Assembly: GCA_017409645.1 (NCBI GenBank)
Contig: JAFQSI010000085.1
Coordinates: 1 to 10,398 of the forward strand
From: Oscillospiraceae bacterium
Lineage (GTDB): Bacteria; Bacillota; Clostridia; Oscillospirales; Oscillospiraceae
Direction: 5' to 3'
Length of the DNA stretch: 10,398 bases
Made by a program: the position numbers and the translations under genes
Shown: positions 5,382 to 10,398 of the stretch, in pieces
Layout of the letters: each line of letters opens with the position of its first letter
Numbering within the stretch: position 1 is the first letter of the stretch
Notes under the pieces: model-generated
The model's database searches: none
Seen by the model: only the letters and a program-made list of their open reading frames with translations
Told to the model about the DNA's origin: nothing

Positions 5382-6604
5382 AACTGATGCTGGAAGCCGC
5401 CAAGGCGGCAAAATTCTCTGTCACGGCCCTGACCACCGATCAGAAGAACGCGGCCCTGGAGGCCATGGCCCAGGCGCTGATCGACGAACAGGACAACATT
5501 CTCGCCGCAAATGCCCAGGATATGGAAAATGCCCGGGGCAAGGTGGCCCAGGTCATGCTGGACCGGCTGCTGCTGACCCCCGACCGGATCGCCGGCATGG
5601 CCAAGGGCATCCGGGAGGTGGCAGCCCTGCCCGATCCCGTGGGCCATCTGCTGGAGCGCCACACCCGCGCCGACGGCCTGCAGATCGATAAAGTTTCCGT
5701 GCCCATGGGCGTCATCGCCATCATCTACGAGTCCCGGCCCAACGTCACCTCCGACGCGGCGGCCCTGGCCCTGAAGGCCGGCTCCGTGTGCATCCTCCGG
5801 GGCGGCAAGGAGGCCTTCGCCTCCGCCAACGCCATCGTCACGGCCCTGAAGTCCGGCCTGCGGTCCGTGGGCGTCACCGAGGACGCGGTGAATCTGGTCC
5901 AGGACACCTCCCGCTCCTCCGCCACCGCGCTCATGACTGCCAACGGCTACGTGGACCTGCTGATCCCCCGGGGCGGCGCAGGTCTGATCAACGCCTGCGT
6001 CCAGAACGCCACCGTCCCCTGCATCGCCACCGGCACCGGCATCTGCCATGTGTATGTGGAGCAGACCGCCGATCAGGAGATGGCCCTCGCCATCATCGAA
6101 AACGCCAAGACCAGCCGCCCCAGCGTCTGCAACGCCGAGGAGGTCCTGCTGGTCGACAAGGCCATTGCCGCAGAATTCCTGCCCAAGCTGGCAAGCCGCA
6201 TCGGCGGAAAGGTCGAATTCCGGCTGGACGGCAACGCCGCTTCCATCATCTCCGGCACCCCCGCCGGGGAAGCCGACTTCGACACAGAATTCCTGGACTA
6301 CATCCTGGCCGTCAAGTGCGTGGAGAACTATAACGAGGCTGTCCGGCACATCGCCGCCCATTCCACCGGCCATTCCGAGGCCATCGTCACCAATTCCGAT
6401 GCCGCCAAGGCCGCCTTCGTCTCCGGCGTGGACAGCGCCGCGGTCTATGTCAACGCCTCCACCCGGTTCACCGACGGCGGCGAATTCGGCCTGGGCTGCG
6501 AGATGGGCATCTCCACCCAGAAGCTCCACGCCCGGGGCCCCATGGGTCTGCGGGAGCTGACCACCTACAAGTACGTCATCACCGGCGACGGACATATCCG
6601 CTGA
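5378..6604 (+). CDS. proA: Glutamate-5-semialdehyde dehydrogenase (gamma-glutamyl phosphate reductase) ProA
   Basis: ProA reduces glutamyl 5-phosphate with NADPH to glutamate semialdehyde, which cyclises to the substrate of ProC. It belongs to the aldehyde dehydrogenase superfamily. The 408 residues are close to the usual length. Recognisable segments are VPMGVIAIIYESRPNVTSDA, CILRGGKEA, the stretch with LIPRGGAGLI, SVCNAEEVLL with the predicted catalytic Cys251, and near the C-terminus GLGCEMGISTQKLHARGPMG. The ATG (5378-5380) overlaps the proB stop, with GGGGAGG just upstream, so the pair is probably translationally coupled and the labile intermediate may be passed between the two enzymes. 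No proC is visible nearby. Transcription should end at the terminator at 6792-6824. Confidence 0.97.
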   Translation: MKLMLEAAKAAKFSVTALTTDQKNAALEAMAQALIDEQDNILAANAQDMENARGKVAQVMLDRLLLTPDRIAGMAKGIREVAALPDPVGHLLERHTRADGLQIDKVSVPMGVIAIIYESRPNVTSDAAALALKAGSVCILRGGKEAFASANAIVTALKSGLRSVGVTEDAVNLVQDTSRSSATALMTANGYVDLLIPRGGAGLINACVQNATVPCIATGTGICHVYVEQTADQEMALAIIENAKTSRPSVCNAEEVLLVDKAIAAEFLPKLASRIGGKVEFRLDGNAASIISGTPAGEADFDTEFLDYILAVKCVENYNEAVRHIAAHSTGHSEAIVTNSDAAKAAFVSGVDSAAVYVNASTRFTDGGEFGLGCEMGISTQKLHARGPMGLRELTTYKYVITGDGHIR

Positions 6605-6631
6605 TCATAAAGAACCCCATGCTGGGTATTC

Positions 6632-6774
6632 CCTGTAGGGGCGGGTCATGACCCGCCCGCCGAAAAACCTAGTTTTTCGGATTTCCCGAAGGGAAATCCG
6701 TCTATTTTTCGCCTGACGGCGAACAGATTTTGCGGGGCAAAATCTGCGGGAGGGTCATGACCCTCCCCTACAGG
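6632..6774. repeat. Structured intergenic repeat, copy 2 (MITE-like, 143 bp)
   Basis: 28-bp terminal inverted repeats (6632-6659 and 6747-6774, 26 of 28 identical) begin CCTGTAGGGG at both ends. Each contains a palindrome: GCGGGTCATGACCCGC on the left and GAGGGTCATGACCCTC on the right. The two differences form one swapped base pair, so both palindromes stay perfect. Internal hairpins are GAAAAAC-CTA-GTTTTTC (around 6662-6678), GGATTTCCC-GAA-GGGAAATCC, TCGCC-TGAC-GGCGA (6709-6722) and CAGATTTTGC-GGG-GCAAAATCTG. The same parts in the same order occur, inverted, at 686-817. It sits between the proA stop and its terminator and would be part of the pro transcript. Confidence 0.87.
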
Positions 6775-6791
6775 TCTTTCTCGACAGACAG

Positions 6792-6824
6792 AAAGGACCC
6801 GCGAGATTTCGCGGGTCCTTTTTT
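6792..6824 (+). terminator. Intrinsic terminator of proBA
   Basis: A perfect 13-bp stem (6792-6804 with 6809-6821), rich in G and C in its middle, closes on a 4-nt loop GATT and runs into a T tract (6819-6824). It lies downstream of the structured repeat and about 50 bp before the next promoter, separating proBA from marR-degV. Confidence 0.93.
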
Positions 6825-6874
6825 GCGTTTTCAGTGATAACCTGTAGAAACGGCAACAATTCAGAAAAGAAATC

Positions 6875-6888
6875 GTTGACAATTCAAC
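6875..6888. promoter_or_regulatory. Candidate MarR operator overlapping the -35
   Basis: GTTGA-CAAT-TCAAC is a 14-bp dyad with perfect 5-bp arms. It covers the whole -35 of the promoter of a MarR-family gene, which is where autorepressors of this family commonly bind. The arms are short, so chance occurrence cannot be excluded. Confidence 0.45.
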
Positions 6889-6904
6889 TTTGCCGTGGTA
6901 TACT
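6876..6904 (+). promoter_or_regulatory. Sigma-A promoter of the marR-degV operon
   Basis: Consensus TTGACA (6876-6881) and TATACT (6899-6904) are separated by exactly 17 bp. Transcription should start near 6911, leaving a leader of about 25 nt that carries GGAGG at 6924-6928. Confidence 0.9.
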
Positions 6905-6935
6905 GCGGAGGATCCAACGAAACGGAGGCCTATGT

Positions 6936-7388
6936 ATGATCCAGCGTTTCGATGCCTTTGTTTCCGGCATCACTTCCTGCTACAAATATATCCAGCGCAT
7001 CAAATCCATGGAGATGACCGAATTCGGCCTGAAGGGCACCCATGTCATGTGCCTGTACTACCTGCGCCAGAACCCCGCCGGGCTCACCGCGAGCCAGCTG
7101 TGCGGCCTGTGCGCCGAGGACAAGGCCGCCATCTCCCGCACTGTCTCCGAGCTGAAAAGCCGGGGCTATATCACGACCCTGAGCCAGAAGGCCTACCGCG
7201 CCATGCTGACCCTGACCGCCGCCGGTCAGGAGGTGGCGCGGAAATTCGACCAGCTCATCGAGAGCTGGGTCACCGCCGGAGGAGACGGCCTGACCGAGGA
7301 GGAGCGCTCTGACTTCTACAAGAGCCTGTCCGCCATCGCCGAAAACCTCCGTGTCCGCATTGAATCGGAACTCAAACACACTACCTGA
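6936..7388 (+). CDS. MarR-family transcriptional regulator
   Basis: This protein of 150 residues is the usual size for a MarR-family winged-helix dimer. The fold is recognised from an N-terminal dimerisation helix, the segment TEFGLKGTHVMCLYYLRQNPAGLTAS (read as 28-53), the HTH LCGLCAEDKAAISRTVSELKSRGYI (55-79) with the typical D-K-A-A-I-S-R-T pattern of the recognition helix, a wing with RAMLTLTAAGQEVA (88-101), and a C-terminal helical dimerisation part. The ATG at 6936 is chosen because GGAGG (6924-6928) stands 7 nt upstream; another ATG at 6932 is out of frame. The gene precedes degV by 13 nt, so the two are co-transcribed. It probably represses its own promoter. The inducer is unknown; a lipid-related ligand is conceivable only because of the DegV partner. 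Confidence 0.92.
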   Translation: MIQRFDAFVSGITSCYKYIQRIKSMEMTEFGLKGTHVMCLYYLRQNPAGLTASQLCGLCAEDKAAISRTVSELKSRGYITTLSQKAYRAMLTLTAAGQEVARKFDQLIESWVTAGGDGLTEEERSDFYKSLSAIAENLRVRIESELKHTT

Positions 7389-7401
7389 AAGGAGCCCCAA
7401 T

Positions 7402-8247
7402 ATGGCTGTCAAGTTCATCATTGATTCCGCATCCGACGTCCTGCCCGGCGAGTGCAAAAAGCTGGACGTCATCCACGTGCCCCTTACCGTCCGCTTCGGC
7501 GACAAGGAATTCGCCGACGCCGTGGACCTGAGCCACAAGAAATTCTACAAAATGCTGACCTCCGGCAAGGAGGCGCACCCCACCACCAGCCAGGTGACCC
7601 CCGCCGCCTGGTCTGAGGTCATGGAGCAGGTCGTGGAAAATGGCGACACCGCCGTAGTCATCACCATCTCCTCCAAGCTCTCCGGCACCTACCAGTCCGC
7701 CTGCATCGCCGCAGAGGAGTTCGAGGGCAAGATCTTCGTGGTGGACTCCATGACCGCCACCATCGGCGAGCGTCTGCTGCTGCAGTACGGCATCCGCCTG
7801 GCTGCGGAGGGTCTGGACGCCGCCGCCATCGCCGCAAAGCTCGACGCAGTCAAGGACAAGGTCCGCATCTATGCCCGCCTGGACACCCTGGAGTACCTGA
7901 AAAAGGGCGGCCGCATCAACGCTGCCACCGCCGTTGTCGGCACCATGCTGAACATCAAGCCCATCATCGCCGTCCGGGACGGTCTGGTCGAAAACGTGGC
8001 CAAGGCCCGGGGTCCCAAGGCTGCGGACAAGCAGCTGCGGGAGCTGGTGGCCAAGTCCGGCGGCATCGACTTCAGCAAGCCCCTGTGCGCCGCCTGGAGC
8101 GGTCTGGAGGACGACAACCTGAAGACCTTCCTGGCCGACAGCAGCGATATGCTCTGCGGCACCGAGGTCCCCGTTGCCACCGTCGGCTGCGTCATCGGCG
8201 CCCATGTCGGCCCCGGCGCCGTGGCCTTCGCCTACTTCGAAAACTGA
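7402..8247 (+). CDS. DegV family protein (fatty-acid-binding, FakB-like)
   Basis: DegV proteins bind a fatty acid; some, called FakB, present it to the kinase FakA for phosphorylation and entry into phospholipid. The 281 residues match the family length. Signatures are FIIDSASDVLP (5-15), the lipid-contacting HPTTSQVTP (59-67), ISSKLSGTYQSA (89-100), VVDSMTAT (113-120), LEYLKKGGRI (163-172) and the C-terminal IGAHVGPGAVAFAYF (265-279). The ATG at 7402 has AAAGGAG at 7388-7394; a longer frame exists upstream but would overlap marR. Many Bacillota carry several DegV paralogues, so the fatty acid specificity and whether this one works with FakA cannot be told. Transcription ends at a strong terminator just downstream. 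Confidence 0.95.
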   Translation: MAVKFIIDSASDVLPGECKKLDVIHVPLTVRFGDKEFADAVDLSHKKFYKMLTSGKEAHPTTSQVTPAAWSEVMEQVVENGDTAVVITISSKLSGTYQSACIAAEEFEGKIFVVDSMTATIGERLLLQYGIRLAAEGLDAAAIAAKLDAVKDKVRIYARLDTLEYLKKGGRINAATAVVGTMLNIKPIIAVRDGLVENVAKARGPKAADKQLRELVAKSGGIDFSKPLCAAWSGLEDDNLKTFLADSSDMLCGTEVPVATVGCVIGAHVGPGAVAFAYFEN

Positions 8248-8261
8248 TCCCATCCGCCACT

Positions 8262-8292
8262 GCGCAGCCCATCTCCGGGCTGCGCTTTTTTT
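8262..8292 (+). terminator. Intrinsic terminator of marR-degV
   Basis: GCGCAGCCC (8262-8270) and GGGCTGCGC (8277-8285) form a perfect 9-bp stem with a 6-nt loop, followed by a run of seven T (8286-8292). It lies 14 bp after the degV stop. Confidence 0.95.
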
Positions 8293-8302
8293 GCGAAAAG
8301 AA

Positions 8303-8326
8303 GCCGCTCCCCCTGGGGGAAGCGGC
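8303..8326 (-). terminator. Intrinsic terminator of the M23 peptidase gene
   Basis: Read on the minus strand, GCCGCTTCCCCC pairs with GGGGGAGCGGC in an almost perfect long stem with very little loop, followed by TTCTTTTC. It lies about 35 bp past the M23 stop and faces the degV terminator, which insulates the convergent genes. Confidence 0.8.
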
Positions 8327-8360
8327 AAAGCAAAGAGGAAAGGAAAAGAAGAAGCTCCTG

Positions 8361-8996
8361 TTACTCCAGGAAGTCCATGGGATCCACCGGCTCGTCATCC
8401 TTTGTGACAGCGAAGTGGACATGGTCCCCCAGGGCGTTTTCCATCAGGGCCGAGGTCCCCACCGTGCCGATGGGCTGGCCCATGGACACCTGCTGCCCGG
8501 CGCTGACTGTGACGTCCGCTCCCAGGGAGGAATAGCGGGTGGTATAGCCGCCCTCGTGGCGGATGACCACGGTCATGCCCAGCTGGTCATCCTCATAGAC
8601 CGTGTAGACCTGCCCGTCGGCGGCAGCCATGACCGGGGTCCCCGCCGCAGCCGCCAGGTCCACGCCGTTGTGGATCCGCCAGTCCCGGGTGGTCTGGTTG
8701 TAGCTCAGCACCTCCATGGCGTAGGGGCTCAGCACCTCGCCCTCCACCGGGGCGCAGGTAGCCAGCTTCCCGGCGGTGGCTTCGGTGGTCCCGTCGGTCC
8801 CGGCGGGGGCCGTGGATGCCGTGGGCAGGCTCACCGTGCCCGTGATGGACGCCGGGAGATTGGCGGTCTGGACCGCGGGGTCCTCCCGGCCTGCGTAGTA
8901 GACATAGCTCGTGATTCCGATGGCCGCAGCGCACAGAACCAGGGCTATGTAGTAGCCCTTGCCGCTGAACGCGCGTCCGTGTTTGTTGTCGCTCAT
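8361..8996 (-). CDS. Membrane-anchored M23 (LytM-type) metallopeptidase, SpoIIQ-like
   Basis: The predicted protein of 211 residues has a short basic cytoplasmic tail, one hydrophobic segment (about 14-34), a low-complexity Thr/Ser/Ala/Pro linker (about 45-75) and a C-terminal M23 domain outside the membrane. The zinc-site residues are all there: His109 and Asp113 in HNGVD, and His192-Val-His194 near the end. This predicts an active endopeptidase that cuts peptidoglycan cross-bridges or stem peptides. The stretch SYNQTTRDWRIHNGVDL resembles SpoIIQ, the forespore partner of SpoIIIAH in sporulating clostridia, and catalytic residues are also kept in clostridial SpoIIQ. The usual spoIID/spoIIID neighbours are not seen here. 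It could instead be a vegetative cell-wall hydrolase. GGAGGT precedes the ATG by 9 nt. It is transcribed alone, divergently from ymdB. Confidence 0.85.
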   Translation of the reverse strand: MSDNKHGRAFSGKGYYIALVLCAAAIGITSYVYYAGREDPAVQTANLPASITGTVSLPTASTAPAGTDGTTEATAGKLATCAPVEGEVLSPYAMEVLSYNQTTRDWRIHNGVDLAAAAGTPVMAAADGQVYTVYEDDQLGMTVVIRHEGGYTTRYSSLGADVTVSAGQQVSMGQPIGTVGTSALMENALGDHVHFAVTKDDEPVDPMDFLE

Positions 8997-9018
8997 ATTC
9001 TAAGCACCTCCGCTGTCC

Positions 9019-9046
9019 AGTATTGCCAGAAACGGCAAAAGCATAC
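9019..9046 (-). promoter_or_regulatory. Candidate forespore-type (sigma-F-like) promoter of the M23 gene
   Basis: On the minus strand, GTATG (9046-9042) and GGCAATACT (9027-9019) are 14 bp apart. They resemble the Bacillus sigma-F pattern (GYWTA and GGnrAnAnTw). No good sigma-A promoter is seen for this gene. A weakness is that the predicted start (about 9012) falls almost on the ribosome binding site (9011-9006). A dyad TTGCC-N6-GGCAA (9023-9038) lies across the same stretch. Confidence 0.3.
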
Positions 9047-9073
9047 ATGATCTGGGAAAAAACCTTCCATCGG

Positions 9074-9102
9074 TTGCCAAACGCCGGGATTTCGTATATA
9101 CT
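9074..9102 (+). promoter_or_regulatory. Sigma-A promoter of ymdB
   Basis: TTGCCA (9074-9079) and TATACT (9097-9102) are separated by 17 bp. The start should be near 9109, giving a leader of about 24 nt that includes GGAGGG at 9121-9126. Confidence 0.8.
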
Positions 9103-9132
9103 ATTACAAAATACCCATTTGGAGGGAACATT

Positions 9133-9906
9133 ATGGAACTGAAGGTACTGGCCGTGGGTGATGTGGTGGGCGAGCCCGGTCTGGAGCGGATCCGCAAAAG
9201 CCTGCGAAAGCTCAAGCGGGATACGGGTGCCGACTTCGTCATCGTCAACGGCGAGAACGCCAGCAATGTGGGCATGACCCCCCGACAGGGCGACACCATC
9301 TTCGATGCCGGTGCGGACGTCATCACCATGGGCAACCACACCTTCTCCCGCCGGGAGATCATCCCCTATATCGAAGAAAACCGCTATGTCCTCCGGCCCG
9401 CCAACCTGCCCCCCCAGCAGCCTGGCCGGGGCTGGGCAGTTTATGAGACGAGATGCGGCGACGTCGCCGTCATCGATCTGATCGGCCGGGTGGGCATGGA
9501 TTATCTGCCGGACAACCCCTTCCTGCTGATGGACAGGATCCTGAAAAAGATCGATGCGAAGATCATCCTGGTGGAGATCCACGCCGAGGCCACCTCCGAA
9601 AAGCTGGCCATGGGCTATATGCTCGACGGCCGCGTCAGCGCCGTCTGGGGCACCCACACCCATGTACCCACCGCGGACCCGATGATCCTGCCCAAGGGCA
9701 CCGGCTACGTCACCGACCTGGGCATGACCGGCCCGGCCATCTCCGTCATCGGCATCCAGCCGAAGCTTTCCATCGACAAATTCCGGGGCGAGATGTACCA
9801 GCGCTACCAGAGCGCCGACGGCCCCACCAAGCTGAACGCTGTCCTCTTCACCATCGATGCCGGTTCCGGCAAATGTACAAAAGTCGAGCGAGTTGATATC
9901 CAATGA
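9133..9906 (+). CDS. ymdB: YmdB-family metallophosphoesterase (cyclic-nucleotide phosphodiesterase)
   Basis: This cytoplasmic calcineurin-like phosphoesterase of 257 residues belongs to the YmdB family. B. subtilis YmdB hydrolyses cyclic nucleotides in vitro and affects biofilm and motility choice. All family metal-site motifs are in place: GDVVG with Asp10, NGENA with Glu41 and Asn42, GNHTF with Asn68 and His69, HAEATSEK with His150, and GTHTHVPTAD with His175 and His177, followed by TDLGMTGP. Length and spacing are normal. The ATG follows GGAGGG. In many Bacillota ymdB stands next to rny (RNase Y); here it has its own promoter and starts a new operon opposite the M23 gene. The stop overlaps the next start by 4 bp (ATGA), so it is coupled to a second metallophosphoesterase. 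Confidence 0.94.
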   Translation: MELKVLAVGDVVGEPGLERIRKSLRKLKRDTGADFVIVNGENASNVGMTPRQGDTIFDAGADVITMGNHTFSRREIIPYIEENRYVLRPANLPPQQPGRGWAVYETRCGDVAVIDLIGRVGMDYLPDNPFLLMDRILKKIDAKIILVEIHAEATSEKLAMGYMLDGRVSAVWGTHTHVPTADPMILPKGTGYVTDLGMTGPAISVIGIQPKLSIDKFRGEMYQRYQSADGPTKLNAVLFTIDAGSGKCTKVERVDIQ

Positions 9907-10398
9907 TCCGAATTTTACACACCGCGGACTGGCACATCGACGCCCCTCTGCGGGAATTCACCGACCTGCAGCGCCGGGAGCTGCGGGCCAGCCTTCTGGA
10001 GATCCCCGGCGCCATCGCGGAGCTGTGTCTCCGGGAACGCTGCGACCTGGTGCTGCTCAGCGGCGATATTTTCGACGGTCCCTGCACCCGGGAGGGCTAT
10101 GAGGCCGTCTACCGGGCTCTGGAGCGGATGGCGGTCCCCGTCTTCGTCTCCCCCGGCAGCCGGGACCCCTACCGGGCCGGAAGCCCCTGGGCCGATGAGG
10201 TCTGGCCCGAAAATGTCTACCTGTTCAAATATCCGGAGGTCACCGCCTTCACCATCCGGGAGCTGGACTGCCGGGTCTACGGCGCGGCCTTCACCGGCTC
10301 CCGCTCCGGTCCCCTGCTGACCGATTTCCGGGCAACATGTACCGAGCGCCACGCCCTGTTGGTGGTACATGGAGATCCCACGGACCCGGAATCCCCCC
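9903..10398 (+). CDS. SbcD/YhaO-like metallophosphoesterase (3' part beyond window), altered GNHD motif
   Basis: The visible 165 residues are the N-terminal phosphoesterase domain of the Mre11/SbcD/YhaO class, DNA repair nucleases that usually pair with a Rad50/SbcC/YhaN-type ATPase. Motif I, TADWHIDAP, has Asp9 and His11, and motif II, LLSGDIFD, has Asp55. Motif III should read GNHD, but here it reads PGSRDPY, with Ser86 for the metal-bridging Asn and Arg87 for the catalytic His. The following motif LVVHGDP (His156) is present. The rest of the frame is clean, so this looks like a real substitution rather than decay, and activity may be weak, changed or lost. The ATG overlaps the ymdB stop (ATGA). 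A YhaN-like partner just past the window edge would support the assignment. Confidence 0.82.
   Translation, partial: MIRILHTADWHIDAPLREFTDLQRRELRASLLEIPGAIAELCLRERCDLVLLSGDIFDGPCTREGYEAVYRALERMAVPVFVSPGSRDPYRAGSPWADEVWPENVYLFKYPEVTAFTIRELDCRVYGAAFTGSRSGPLLTDFRATCTERHALLVVHGDPTDPESP

Noticed and set aside
5324..6595. 423-residue open frame on the minus strand opposite proA
   Set aside because: Composition is typical of an antisense frame of a high-GC gene; proA on the other strand has complete motifs.
686..6774. CRISPR array or composite transposon bounded by the two repeat copies
   Set aside because: There are only two unlike-length copies 6 kb apart, no spacers, and the DNA between them is ordinary biosynthetic genes.
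6846..9038. Shared AGAAACGGCAA at 6846-6856 and 9028-9038
   Set aside because: Several shared 11-mers are expected by chance in 10 kb, and its position relative to the promoters is not equivalent.
8593..9903. 436-residue open frame on the minus strand across the ymdB and M23 region
   Set aside because: It is antisense to ymdB and out of frame in the M23 gene, with no domain and no ribosome binding site.

Overview
This window looks like chromosomal DNA of a GC-rich member of the Clostridia (Bacillota), most like the Oscillospiraceae/Ruminococcaceae gut lineages. The evidence is the strong AAAGGAGG-type ribosome binding sites, sigma-A promoters with 17-bp spacers, HisZ-dependent short HisG, a TrpR-related YerC regulator heading the his genes, a DegV protein, YmdB, and a SpoIIQ-like M23 protein. 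The lineage is inferred from gene content; there is no rRNA or other marker. No phage, plasmid, CRISPR, tRNA or rRNA genes were seen. The coding content is mostly housekeeping, and the unusual material is between the genes.

Minus strand, 4087 to 1: a histidine biosynthesis operon, transcribed leftward in the order yerC-like regulator, hisZ, hisG, hisD, hisC (cut by the window edge). The first four genes overlap or abut. One sigma-A promoter (TTGACT, 17 bp, TAAAAT) stands upstream, and its spacer is filled by an 18-bp palindrome, ACTTTAGC-RY-GCTAAAGT. This is a good candidate operator for the TrpR-related protein encoded by the first gene, which would give histidine-responsive autoregulation. 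A 132-bp structured repeat lies between hisD and hisC; its terminal repeat supplies the last codons and stop of hisD.

Plus strand, 4088 to 6824: an AT-rich spacer with a candidate rightward promoter, then a 234-bp long inverted repeat made of nested hairpins, then proB-proA (4-bp overlap) for proline synthesis, a second copy of the 130-145 bp repeat family, and a strong intrinsic terminator.

Plus strand, 6876 to 8292: a two-gene operon of a MarR-family regulator and a DegV fatty-acid-binding protein, with a textbook promoter, a short dyad overlapping its -35, and a strong terminator. Minus strand, 8996 to 8303: a membrane-anchored M23 metallopeptidase resembling SpoIIQ, with its own terminator facing that of degV. 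Plus strand, 9074 to the right edge: a promoter, ymdB, and a translationally overlapping SbcD/YhaO-like metallophosphoesterase, cut by the window edge, whose GNHD motif reads GSRD.

The most interesting observations are the two families of multi-hairpin repeats, which share a 12-bp hairpin (CGCC-GTCA-GGCG) and whose differences preserve base pairing; the HisR/YerC-type operator; and the altered catalytic motif in the SbcD-like protein. I see no evidence for a wholly new multi-gene system.
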